DNA from: an uncultured Flavobacteriales bacterium
GTDB lineage: Bacteria; Bacteroidota; Bacteroidia; Palsa-965
DNA: 45,877 nucleotides
Assembly (NCBI GenBank): GCA_937974275.1
Contig: CALJIF010000098.1
Location: forward strand, 1-45,877
Direction: 5' to 3'
Shown here: piece by piece, positions 1-11,500 of the stretch
Layout of the letters: each line of letters begins with the position of its first letter
How positions within the stretch are numbered: the first letter of the stretch is position 1
Made by a program: the position numbers and the translations under genes
The notes under the pieces: model-generated
Database searches by the model: none
Told to the model about the DNA's origin: nothing
What the model saw: only the letters and a program-made list of their open reading frames with translations

Positions 1-2
1 CA

Positions 3-3000
3 TACGGAACCGATGGTATGCGCTATGTGTATGGAATTCCGTTGTACAATACCTACCAAAAAGAAGTCACGTTTGCTGTTGGAGCTAAATTATACGGAGG
101 CTCGGGTCGTACCGGTAATTGTACCACCGGCCAAGTAACCTATCAAACTAACAGTGGTGAAGAAGATAATTCCGTTAACAATAAACTTGGCATTGATAAT
201 TACTACAACGCGGAAATCATTCCACCATACGCCCACAGCTATTTACTGACTTCCGTATTGAGTCCGGATTACATTGATGCCGATCAGGTGAAAGGGCCCA
301 GCAGTGGAGATTTGGGATATTACACACAATTCTACTATCATCCGCAAACCAACTACAAGTGGAGAACTCCGGTAGGCAATATGCAGGCGAATTGGAACGA
401 AGGATTGAAGTGTGATCCGAATGATGACAAAGCCAGTTATATCTATGGTGAAAAGGAATTGTGGTATATGGATTCCATTGTATCAAAAAATTACATCGCC
501 ATTTTTCACACAGAAGAGCGTAAAGACGGCTGGGGCGTGGCTAATGAAGATGGAGCGCTGAACACCACGGCCGGTCAGGGTATGCGTTTGTTACGAAAAA
601 TTTCATTGTATTCTTTACACGACTACCGCGCCAATGGAGTGAACGCCGTTCCGATTAAAGAAGTTCATTTTGAATACGATTATTCCTTGTGTCCTAATGC
701 TCCGAACAACAATGGTGTTGCGGAAATGGTTAACAGTGTCAACATTAATCAGGCGCAAGGAAAGTTAACGCTTAAGAAAGTATATTTCACTTATCGTAAT
801 TCTAACAAAGGAAAATTAAGTTCTTATTCTTTTACTTACAGTTCAAATAATCCGTCCTATCATTTAAAAGGCTACGATCGTTGGGGCAATTATAAAGCTC
901 CGGGCGGAAGCTGTACACCAAGCAGCGTAGGTCTTACCAATGCAGAGTTTCCGTATGTCGATCAAAATCAGACCACAGCCGACCAGTATGCTTCGTCCTG
1001 GAGTTTGGTGCAGATTAAATTGCCTTCCGGCGGGAAAATTAATGTGGACTACGAGTCGGATGACTACGCGTACGTACAACATAAACGAGCCATGCAAATG
1101 TTCAAGGTGGTTGGTGTTCAAGGATCGATAGGAAACTCAATTTCATCCGTTGAAACCGCTACAGAGTTAAGCCATTCCTCTGCCGGAAACTATAATAAAA
1201 AACTAATTGTAGAACTAACGCCGGGGTATACGCTGGATCAGTACCTCGACGGAATTGATCAGTTGTATTTCCGTTTTCTAATGAATTTTAATACTACCTC
1301 TGCCGGTAATGATTACGATTACGTTTCCGGTTACGCGACTATAGATAAAGCTAATTCGGCTATGGCCGGAATCAATTCCACAGCAGGAAATCCACTCGCA
1401 TACATTGCGTTGAATGGTGTTAAACTGAATGATAACGGAATAAATTACTACAATCCGATTGTTAAAGCTGCTATTCAATTCGGACGTATGAATTTATCGC
1501 GTCTGGTTTTGGGAACTCCGGGATTAACCGGTGATGAGTCTTTCGGGCAAGATGTGTTAGCCTCTTTGATTGCATCTAATCCGGTGGCGAATCTCATAAA
1601 TATGCTTCAAGGACCGAATCTGAGTATATATAATGAAGGACGAGGGCGGCATTTCATGTCGCATAAGTCATGGGTTCGTTTGAATAACCCGAACATGAAA
1701 AAATTGGGCGGTGGATGTCGTGTTAAAAAAATTCGGTTGAGTGATGAATTCTCCGTATTTACCGGAGGAGCTATGGCCGGTGCAGAATACGGACAGGAAT
1801 ATTTTTATACCCTTGAAGACGGCAGCAGTTCAGGTGTAGCCTTGTACGAACCACAATTGGGTGGCGATGAGAACCCTTGGAAGCAACCTATTTTCTTCAG
1901 CGAAGAACATTTGCTGGCTCCGGACGATCAGCACTATCTGGAAGAACCTTTAGGAGAATCCTTCTTCCCGGGTGCAAGTGTAGGTTACAGTCGTGTAACG
2001 GTTAAAAATCTACAACATAACAACGTCACTCGTACCGCAACAGGTAAAGTGGTACATGAATTTTTTACGGCAAAAGATTTCCCGACAATTGTTGATCGTA
2101 CCAAACTCGACGCACAGCAAGACAAATCAGATCCTTTCTCGATTACCAGTATACTGTTTTCATATTCTCTTGATCAGATGACCGCGTCGCAAGGCTTTTA
2201 CATCGAACTCAACGACATGCACGGCAAACAGAAGAGGCAACGTGTATATCAGGAAGGACGAGACGAGCCGATTACCGATGTGGAATATTTCTATGCGTCC
2301 GATCCGTATTTGCAGGAATCAAAACGTTTGAAAAGTACAGCCACCGTGATTGATCGGAATGGTAATGTGAATTCGGCGAGTATTGGTGTGTTTACTGACA
2401 TGGCCGGAGATATGCGCGAATTCACAACGAATAATTGGGCAATTGCCGTTCAACTGAACCTCGACATGTTTGCGATACCCCCTATTCCATATATTGCTCT
2501 TCCGACAGTACTTCCGAAAGTTTCATATGATCTAACGCAATACCGCAGTGCAACGTTAACGAAAGTGATTCAACGCTTCGGCATTTTGGAACGCGTGGTA
2601 GCACGTGATCTGGGATCTGTCGTGGAAACACACAACCTCGCGTATGATGCTCATACCGGTGCTTTATTGCTGACTTCAGTAACTACCAATTTTGATGATC
2701 GGGTGTACAACTTAACAATTCCCGCGCATTGGTATTATGACGGTATGGGACAAGCCTATCGCAATTTAGGATTGACGAATACCCTCACAGTTACTGCAGG
2801 TGTGGCTTCCGTCAATCAGGCGGCGAAGTATTATGTGCCCGGAGATGAACTGGTGATGACTAACGGAAACGGCACCTTGCGCGGGTGGGTATTGGAAGTT
2901 ACTCCTAACAGCATCATCCTTGTCGATCGTTCGGGGAACTACATGAGTGGTACGTATCTAACGAAAATTATTCGTTCCGGTCGTCGCAACTTATCAGAAA

Positions 3001-3893
3001 CGCCGATCAGTACGGTGACTTCTTTGACCAATCCATTGAATACCATCAAAAACAACGTGTATGCGCAAGTGTTGCAAGCCGGTGCATCTGAATTTACAGA
3101 TCAATGGAGAACGTTCTGCGATTGCTTCACGTTGAACAGTGCCGACCCCGACTACACCACCAATCCTTATGTTTTGGGCATTAAAGGTGTGTGGAAAATG
3201 AAACGCGCCTGGTTGCATTTATCTCCGCGCGATCAGTCTAATTACAATAACAATTCAAATATTCGTAAAGACGGCACCTTCACTTCTTTCCGACCGTTCT
3301 ATCGTTACGGAAGCGGCAAGTGGAACATTGATGAACGCGATTGGACATACACCGCAGAAGTAACGGAGTTTAGTCCGTACGGACAAGAGCTGGAAAATCG
3401 TGATGCACTGGGTCGTTACTCCGCCGCTACATTTGGTTATCGACAGACCTTACCAACCGGCGTGGCCGCAAATGCCCGTTATCGAGATATCGGAACAGAC
3501 AACTTTGAAGATTACGGCTTCAGTCCTTGTGCCGATAATCATTTCAAATTCCCGATACCGAGTAGCGCTATCTACAACTTGTCTTCGCATTCGGGCAGAA
3601 AGAGTTTGAAAGTTAGTGCGGGCAGTCCGGTGACGATGGAAAAAACACTCACGGTATGCGCACCGGCAGGATGTGCATTAACACTAAGCAGCAGCACTAC
3701 CTCAGGACAAATTGATGTGACTATCAACAACGGTTCGGGCCCTTACACAATTGACTGGAACGTGCTGCAAGGCAGCACTACCAATGTCGATATCAGCGGC
3801 ACTACAATTACCGCTACCGGAACCGGGTTAACTATTGAGGTTATTGTAGTGGATGCCAACGGATGCAAAGCAAGTATTATCGTTTCAAATTAA
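3..3893 (+). CDS. Large RHS-operon surface protein, 5' end outside the window
   Basis: The reading frame is open to the left edge (codons Y-G-T-D-G precede the first Met at 18), so the N-terminus and any signal peptide are missing; at least 1296 residues remain. Around residues 285-360 there is a D-R-W-G-N-Y motif followed by a stretch on the theme of ASSWSLVQIKLPSGGKI and YESDDYAYVQ, which I associate with large Bacteroidota proteins encoded beside RHS genes. The last ~90 residues look like an SprB/PKD-type beta-sandwich ending in a VVDANGCKAS motif. The TAA stop overlaps the next ATG (TAATG), so translation is probably coupled to the second gene. It is the first visible gene of an operon leading to the giant RHS protein. 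A role in presenting or exporting that protein is inferred from position only. Confidence 0.8.
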   Translation, partial: YGTDGMRYVYGIPLYNTYQKEVTFAVGAKLYGGSGRTGNCTTGQVTYQTNSGEEDNSVNNKLGIDNYYNAEIIPPYAHSYLLTSVLSPDYIDADQVKGPSSGDLGYYTQFYYHPQTNYKWRTPVGNMQANWNEGLKCDPNDDKASYIYGEKELWYMDSIVSKNYIAIFHTEERKDGWGVANEDGALNTTAGQGMRLLRKISLYSLHDYRANGVNAVPIKEVHFEYDYSLCPNAPNNNGVAEMVNSVNINQAQGKLTLKKVYFTYRNSNKGKLSSYSFTYSSNNPSYHLKGYDRWGNYKAPGGSCTPSSVGLTNAEFPYVDQNQTTADQYASSWSLVQIKLPSGGKINVDYESDDYAYVQHKRAMQMFKVVGVQGSIGNSISSVETATELSHSSAGNYNKKLIVELTPGYTLDQYLDGIDQLYFRFLMNFNTTSAGNDYDYVSGYATIDKANSAMAGINSTAGNPLAYIALNGVKLNDNGINYYNPIVKAAIQFGRMNLSRLVLGTPGLTGDESFGQDVLASLIASNPVANLINMLQGPNLSIYNEGRGRHFMSHKSWVRLNNPNMKKLGGGCRVKKIRLSDEFSVFTGGAMAGAEYGQEYFYTLEDGSSSGVALYEPQLGGDENPWKQPIFFSEEHLLAPDDQHYLEEPLGESFFPGASVGYSRVTVKNLQHNNVTRTATGKVVHEFFTAKDFPTIVDRTKLDAQQDKSDPFSITSILFSYSLDQMTASQGFYIELNDMHGKQKRQRVYQEGRDEPITDVEYFYASDPYLQESKRLKSTATVIDRNGNVNSASIGVFTDMAGDMREFTTNNWAIAVQLNLDMFAIPPIPYIALPTVLPKVSYDLTQYRSATLTKVIQRFGILERVVARDLGSVVETHNLAYDAHTGALLLTSVTTNFDDRVYNLTIPAHWYYDGMGQAYRNLGLTNTLTVTAGVASVNQAAKYYVPGDELVMTNGNGTLRGWVLEVTPNSIILVDRSGNYMSGTYLTKIIRSGRRNLSETPISTVTSLTNPLNTIKNNVYAQVLQAGASEFTDQWRTFCDCFTLNSADPDYTTNPYVLGIKGVWKMKRAWLHLSPRDQSNYNNNSNIRKDGTFTSFRPFYRYGSGKWNIDERDWTYTAEVTEFSPYGQELENRDALGRYSAATFGYRQTLPTGVAANARYRDIGTDNFEDYGFSPCADNHFKFPIPSSAIYNLSSHSGRKSLKVSAGSPVTMEKTLTVCAPAGCALTLSSSTTSGQIDVTINNGSGPYTIDWNVLQGSTTNVDISGTTITATGTGLTIEVIVVDANGCKASIIVSN

Positions 3894-4837
3894 TGATGAT
3901 GAAAAAATTAATAATTCTTCTGTTTATAAGCGCGCTTACTATTGGAAAAAGCAGCGCACAAAACGATAATACGGATTGTGATCATCCGTTGTTTTTCTGC
4001 GACAGCACGGTATTTTACAGTACCCATATTCCGAATGGAGCGGTGTGTACAGCGGTTTACTTTCACTATTGGTTTCGTGTAGGAACACCGATTACGGCCC
4101 TGTCCATTTCGTCTAATGTCACGATTAACAGCTATTCCCTGTACGGACCATTTGTAGCTCCCCAAGATCCGGCGTGCGGCGCATTTAGCGGAACACCCGT
4201 AAGCAGCGGAGGTCCCGGGCCTGCATTCTCCGCCAACAATGGCACTAATCTCACTGCAGGTTATTATTACTTAAAAGTTAGTTTGAGCAATTGCAGCGGT
4301 GCATTGACTTTATATCCGGTAGGCGGAAACCTGGAATGCGAGCCACTGCCTTGCGAAAACTGTGTGGGTTCGTTCGCTCCGGAACAGGGTAAAACATACG
4401 TAGTGAGTTGTTGGGTGAAAGAAGTAAATGCAGCACAAGCAACAACTGCTTATACCAAACCGCAATTAACCATAGAATACAACGGCAGTGCCTATATCAA
4501 AGGACCATTAACTGCAAGCGGACAGATTATTGACGGATGGCAACGACTGGAAGACACCATTAAAATTCCTTCCGGTGCAACAGCTATCAAAGTGAAATTT
4601 TCCTGCACCAGCGGGGATTGTCTCTTCGATGATTTACGCATTCATCCGTTCGACGGTTCCATGAAAACCTATGTGTACGACCCTGTGACACTGTGGCTCG
4701 TAGCTGAACTCGACGAACGTAACTACGCTACTTTTTATGAATACGATGAAGAAGGAAAACTCATCCGTATCAAAAAAGAAACGGAGAAAGGCATTATGAC
4801 TATTCAGGAATCTAAAACCGGAATTCGCAAAGACTAA
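3893..4837 (+). CDS. Exported protein with carbohydrate-binding-like and YD-like C-terminus
   Basis: 314 residues from the ATG at 3893. The frame stays open upstream to 3863, but 3893 is chosen because it overlaps the previous stop and is followed by a clear signal peptide (MMMKKLIILLFISALTIG, with cleavage likely near SSAQ). Residues ~165-260 read like a galactose-binding/CBM fold (GKTYVVSCWVKE, later DDLRIHPFDG). The tail has YVYDPVTLWLVAELDE and FYEYDEEGKLIRIKKE, which resemble a single YD repeat. From memory of the family, this tail usually ends a much larger single polypeptide, so genes one and two may be a split version of one protein. Its stop again overlaps the next start as TAATG. 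Confidence 0.8.
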   Translation: MMMKKLIILLFISALTIGKSSAQNDNTDCDHPLFFCDSTVFYSTHIPNGAVCTAVYFHYWFRVGTPITALSISSNVTINSYSLYGPFVAPQDPACGAFSGTPVSSGGPGPAFSANNGTNLTAGYYYLKVSLSNCSGALTLYPVGGNLECEPLPCENCVGSFAPEQGKTYVVSCWVKEVNAAQATTAYTKPQLTIEYNGSAYIKGPLTASGQIIDGWQRLEDTIKIPSGATAIKVKFSCTSGDCLFDDLRIHPFDGSMKTYVYDPVTLWLVAELDERNYATFYEYDEEGKLIRIKKETEKGIMTIQESKTGIRKD

Positions 4838-5568
4838 TGAGAACCATCTATTCCATAGCAGCATTATTCCTGTTGTGTGCCTTTACCGGTAACACTTCCT
4901 GGGAAGGTATTGATCGTAAAGCTTACGACAAAATAATGGCACGTTGCGATTCCTTTTATCGCGCGCAAAAAAATTACGAAGTGTACATCACGCACGCCTC
5001 CTATCGCGGACATGATGCGCTCGCTCCTTATGAAACCAGTTTTGGTAAATCGATTGTAATGGGTGAAAACTCCTACCACGGTGTGTTGGGTATTCATACC
5101 ATTCAAACACCCAAGTTTAAAATTATCATCGATTCTACTTCCAAGCTTTTGTTTTTGGAAAATAATTCCACTGCTAAAGCCAACGATTTGCCTTCGTTCG
5201 CAGAATTGAACGTGCAGCAATTTATGACAGGTTATAAAAAAGCACAACGCAACAATCAGCTGCTGTTGCATGTAGATTATTCTTCCGGTCCATCGTATGA
5301 AGCACATGAACTGCATTTAAGTCCGCAGGGACGCATCGAACAAGTAACGGTGTATTACCGTAAAGCACATTCCATTGATCCGCAAAACCCTAATGCACCA
5401 AAGGTGAAACCGAAGTTGGTGGTGAAATACGATCGCTTCAGTACAAAGGTGAATCCTCCTTCGACATTGTTTACCGCATCCACCTATTTCCGGGAAAATA
5501 AAGGCGTTGCCACACCGGCACCGGCATACAACGGATGGGAATTCCACGATTTACGCATTAAGAAATAA
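4837..5568 (+). CDS. Exported protein of unknown function, possibly LolA-like fold
   Basis: 243 residues starting in the TAATG overlap with the previous gene. A signal peptide is visible (MRTIYSIAALFLLCAFTG). The mature part has alternating hydrophobic and polar stretches with a strand-rich pattern (YEVYITHASY, KFKIIIDS, KLLFLENN, KPKLVVKYDRF), resembling the curved sheet of LolA/LolB-type lipoprotein carriers. No residue motif fixes that assignment, so it is a guess. It lies 10 bp before the giant RHS gene in the same operon, which fits a small periplasmic helper for export or folding of the RHS protein. Confidence 0.7.
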   Translation: MRTIYSIAALFLLCAFTGNTSWEGIDRKAYDKIMARCDSFYRAQKNYEVYITHASYRGHDALAPYETSFGKSIVMGENSYHGVLGIHTIQTPKFKIIIDSTSKLLFLENNSTAKANDLPSFAELNVQQFMTGYKKAQRNNQLLLHVDYSSGPSYEAHELHLSPQGRIEQVTVYYRKAHSIDPQNPNAPKVKPKLVVKYDRFSTKVNPPSTLFTASTYFRENKGVATPAPAYNGWEFHDLRIKK

Positions 5569-5578
5569 GAACTGACCC

Positions 5579-8500
5579 ATGAATATGATGAGCTCGTTTT
5601 TAAAATCAATTGCTGCCGCTACATTGCTGACGGTTTGCTGCACGTACAGCACTACTGCGCTGGCAGGACATATTAACGCCAATGAAATCATCAAGAGTAC
5701 CACGTACGGTGATGTCATTGTCGGTACTGCTTCGGCTTCCAAAACAGTGGAGATAAATCCGAAAACCGGCAGCTTCTCCGATGCGGATGTACTCAACTTG
5801 CTGACGTTTGGTGTGAACCATCGTCATCCCGATTATCACGGCGATTCCATGGACGTGCGTGTGCGTTACACCATCAGTCCGTACGATGCCTCCAACACAC
5901 TTGGACCATTACGAACCGGCTCGTTGGAAATTTTCTACCGTCCGAACGGCGTAATGGATTTCAGAGACAAAGCCAGCTTCAAATTCACCAATGCGTATAA
6001 GTTCACTTTTACTATCGACTCCATTATTGTTGATGGTGTTGCCAAAGACACCTTGCCTTCGCATTTGTATCTGGAAGGTAATATTGATGTGCTGCGCTGG
6101 TTCAATTTCACGGCGCAGTGTACAACAGCGGTGTCCTTTGCCTCTCTTGGTTTTGAAGATCTTGATTGCAATACACAAAATGATCATATTAAAGTTACCT
6201 GGCCTGTAGTAAGTGGTGCTGAGGAATATCAGCTGGAATGGACATTCGTGAATGACTATTTGAATAATCCTGCAGGACCCTACATTGCCAATACTGCTGT
6301 TCCGTACAATTTTCAGGGCAACGCTACGCGTATTACCACCACACAAACGTATTACCGCATACCACTGTTGTTTGAGCACGGATATGTCGTTTTTCGTTTG
6401 AGAGCTGTGGGCAGAAATTATCTGAATCCCACCGAATACGTGTTTTCTGTTTGGAACACCAATGAAAGCGGCATGGTAAATCCCGCGGCAGGCAGCAACT
6501 ATGTCTGGATACAAACACCGCATGAAGCAGGTCTTAACTGGCAAGCCACCACCACTTTTGCAGAGGAAGGCAAGAAAAAAGATGTGGTAGGTTATTACGA
6601 CGGCTCTTTACGCAACCGACAAACCGTTACTCAAATCAATACAGACACCAATATTATTGTTGGTGAAACAGTGTATGATCATCAGGGACGACCTGCCATC
6701 AACATTTTACCGACACCTGTTGATCCTTTAGCATGCACCACACAAGCGTCGCAACAAACTTTACACTATTATCCCGAATTCAACAGAAATCTTGCAGGAC
6801 AAGAATATTCAAGAAGTGATTTTGATGTGGATTCCGTGACAACGTGCAACACAGGAACTGCGCCGTTAAATCCGCAATACGGTTCATCCAAATATTATTC
6901 GCCCAACAATCCGAATATGGACGGAGCGCAAGGTATGGTGCCCGATGCGCACGGTTATCCGTTTACACGAGTGGAATATACTCCCGATAATACGGGACGT
7001 GTTCGCCGTCAAAGCGGAGTTGGCAAAGAGTTTCGTTTAGGTGTCGACCACGAAACCAAATATTATTACGGCAAACCACATCAAATTCAACTCGATCGCC
7101 TCTTCGGGTCGGAAGTGGGCTATGCCGCGCATTACAAGAAAAATTTAGTCATCGATCCGAATGGACAAGTGAGTGTGTCGTACCTCGATCAGGAAGGACG
7201 AGTTGTGGCTACCGCATTGGCCGGCCCCGCACCATACAACCTCACAGCCATTGACAGTTCGGTGTTGAGTGCCAACCTTACTGAAGATTTGTTGGGTAAA
7301 GACATCAACGGCAATAGTGAAGTTAACGTCATCAATCAGGAATATGATGCCATTGTGTTTACTTCCGAAATGCCGGTGAGTTATGAAAGCGCGTATACCT
7401 TCAATTACGACGTACATATCGACACGCTGGCAGCTCCGTGTTTAGCGGCGAACGTATGTTTCAGTTGTGTGTACGAATTAGAGATCGCCGTTATTGATGA
7501 ATGCGGCACTAATCTGGCATTGGTAAGCGGACAACCGATTAATAAAGTGATCGGGCATTTCAACCAAAGCGGTCCTAACGTTGAATTCCTGACGACATGC
7601 GACAGTCCGATCAGTAGTACCCACAACGAAGCGTTTAACATCAACCTTCCCGTTGGTTCCTATACGGTTCAAAAAATTCTACGGATCGCTCCGGGCGCGG
7701 TAGATTTTTATGTGGGACAATACATGGACTCCACAATTAACACGTGTTTCAAAACCTTGTACGATTTCCAAAGCGAATACCTCGCTAATGTTGATACGTC
7801 AACGTGTTATGTCGATTGTGACGACTGTCTGGCTTCTCTGGGAGATCGCGACGATTACATTGCTTCGGGTAAAGGAACCGGATTGGAATATGATTTGCTT
7901 GCAGAACAATGCGGTGCAAATTGTAAAGTGTACAGTCAGTGTGAAGTAGCATTTGAAATGATGCTCTTGGATGTAAGTCCTGCAGGTCAATATGGCGAAT
8001 ACATGAACATGACCACAGGCGTGGTAAATCCCGGCAATTATCCATTATCGGTATTGAACACCTCCAACGTGTTGCCGGTAAGTAGTGCTAACTGGAAAAA
8101 TCCGAGCATATTGATTAACGGAACCTGGCATCCGTACTATTTGAATGAAGATGGCACACGTTCGCGGGTGTACTTAGAACCCAGCGGAACCAATTATATT
8201 CCCGCTGTTGTAAACACTGCAGGTACACATGTGTTTTTGGATGCCACCACCAATTCGTATTACACCTATCCCGAAAATTTAAGCGCGGTTACGGATTTTG
8301 TGGCCGCATGGAAAAGTAATTGGGCGAAGTCGTTGGTAAAATACCACCCCGAATATTGTTACTACGAAACGTGTCGTTCTTATTCGGAAAAGCCCACTGC
8401 AACAGATGTACGCAGTAGCGATGAGTTTGATGCCTTACTGATGGAGACCGGTACGTTTGCGGAAGCGATTACCAACGGTTTCATAAAATCCAATCATGCC

Positions 8501-11500
8501 ACATTCGGTAATCCGAATTTACGCGTGAACGATTGGTTCACGTTCAGCAGCACATTACCCTACGATCCATTTGTAACATCATCGGCAACTTACGGAGGTT
8601 ACGGTGCCAATTTGCAAAACAACTTCAGCACGTTTGTAACCAACGGTACTACTTCTTATTCAATGATCGAGTTAGCCGCGATTACCGTACGTTGCGGCAC
8701 ACAATACGGTGTATTGCCGAGTAACACTTGTATGAATTTTGGTGCCGACTTGTGGGTGGGCGGACCTGCTGCATACAACGACAGCATTCGCAATGCAGAG
8801 TGGTTGGCCTTACGCGCGTTTTATTTATCACGCAAAAAAGAATTGCAGAACAACCACATGGATAGTGTGGCCCTGCACGTGTGCGAACGCTTCAACAATT
8901 GTATCGGACAAGGCAGTGATTTTGATCCGGTAGCTTCCGGCATGTTTGAATTTAATTCTCTTTGGCTGAGCAATTCCGAATTCTTTAACACCGATCAAAC
9001 CTGCCATAGCGGGCGCTATATGTTATTTGCGGGTAAACAAAAACGTTTCCCCGATCCGGAAGATGTTCCGCAAGTTTCTCCTCAGGATGCCGCTTACCAA
9101 TTGTTCTTACAAACGGGAGAGTGTCCTGTTCCGTTCCAATTGGTGAACCTGCTGAATGCATTGGCACAAAACGACACATTGGATGGCACTGATGTTCCGT
9201 TAATCGGATATCCTGCTTATACGGCACTGTATCTTGCGCAACACAACTTCGCACCGGCTAATCCGATTACTGCTGAGAATTGGCATTGGGACGCCACTAT
9301 ATCAGGAGGAGGACATGTACTGACCACCAATTTTACATTAGGACTTAACGGCACAAATGATTGTTCGTTACAACTAGATAAAACAGGCACAGGAATTACC
9401 AGTTGGGATGATATTCTGGGCTTTGTGAATCTGGTACCGACAGGAGTAAACGGATTGGGACAGTATACGTTCACTATTCTCGCACGTATTCCGGCACCAA
9501 GCACTTCTACCCTGCCTTACACTTATAAAGAACTTACCGGATACACTACCTGCTTCCGTTTAGACAGTTGTATTTTCCCTGAATCGTGTCCGCCTACCGC
9601 GGTGTCTCGTGATCTTCAAATGATCATGACAGCTGTTGCCGCCAATGGTGATTTATTAAATACTAATATCGATCTCAGCAGCGCGCCTTATGATATTCTA
9701 ATGACCTCCCGTTTATCGCATTTCTTCGATCCGACCGGAGGAACTGTGGCCTTGCAGTGGGATTATATAGGCGGTAACGTATTTACCATTACCGATAATA
9801 ACTCCGGCAGTGTATTACGATTGGAAATTAAAAATTTCAATCCTGCCATAGCGTTATCTTCCATTGCCGGTTTCCGCAATATTCGCGGTGCACAAGAATC
9901 TTCATTTACCATTGAAGCACTCGACAGCAACGGTGATGTGATCTCCACGTTGAGAGTGGTAGGAACATTTACCGATAGTAAGGGCACACGCGGCGTGGCT
10001 TTCGGACATTGCGACCACCCCACTCCTATTGCGTGTAACGAACAAGAACATCAGGTGCGCACTGACCTGGAACGACTACTGCGTGAAAAACTTTTAGAAG
10101 TTCCGTTTACCGGAAACATCAATTTGTGGCAATCCACTACCATGACACCGTTGCTGCAATCGTATCTTCCCTCATCTACTACATCATCTTCATCCACGTA
10201 TGTTGAAGACACCGAAAGCGGAGTGAATTACGACACACTGGCATTCAGCATGACGGGCTGTGACCTTACTTTAACGCAGTCGGATACGTACACCACACCG
10301 GGATTGAACATGGGTAACATTACCGCAGTTAACGAATTGCGCGGATACGGTGTTGCCAATGCACAAGGCGCGTATTATGATTTTATGTTATTCGTAACCT
10401 ACACTGTGGGTACTACCGAATACCAAGACACTTTGTTTGGTACTTCTTGCTGGCCCATCAAGAATTGCGATGCCTGTCCCGACACTTCAATCAGTGAACT
10501 GGATCCTTTGCCGGGAAATCCGGAAATGATGATGAGCATGCAAAGTTTGCAGCAACAAGACAGTACCGAATTGGTGCAAGGCAAACTGCGTTACGATGAT
10601 ACACCGGATTTGTATGCCCGTTATGTAGCGGCGGTCGATTCCATGAATGCCATTAACGGCGCACAACCGCAAGATTCGGCATACGTGCAACCCGTTTCTT
10701 ATCTGGAGTATAGCAGCAAAGGAGTAAAACACGTTCACGAATCGTATGTACAACATATGGTATCGTTTGATAGTGTTATTGACGCCCGCAATACTGTTGC
10801 TCACCCCGATTCCTTTGTGCGTCATTACGGTTACGGCACTAATGTGCAACTCGAATATCAGCGTTATGCTGCAGCACTTTCGGCATACAATATCCGCGCA
10901 CAAGCCCAAAGCGCGGCGGCATTAAGCGCATTAAGCGACACGGCATTTTATCAGGCACGTGTGGCCGACAGTGTTTATCTGTACATCAATTACCTCAAGA
11001 CACAACCGGTGGGGAACGCCGGCGCTGATGATGTATTGACCTATCTTGGCGGGCGCAATGCCTTGCATACCAACACCGATTCTTGTGCGGTATTGTACCA
11101 ATCGTACATCAACACGTACATGGCATTCGAAGCAGCACAAACAGTGAATGCTACATGTGGCGATTACCAACAGCAAGCACCGCTATTGGCGTATGAAGAT
11201 TTCGTGAAGCGCGGATTGTGCTGCGATGCCAACGGACGCAGCCTATTCACGTCATATATTCAAACCTTTACGGGCAACAACTGTCCGCAAGTGGCTCCAA
11301 CCTACACGGGATGTAACTCCATCACTTCAGCTTCGTATCAAAAAATGATCACCGAAGAAAACGTGTATTTACCTGCCGGTGAAGAATCGTACAGCATGAT
11401 GATGTCGCAGGAAGAATGCTACAGCCATTTTATTACGTATCGCAGTCGAATTGATAAATACAACATTTCTGCCTATGCCGATTCCATGAACTATTACCTC

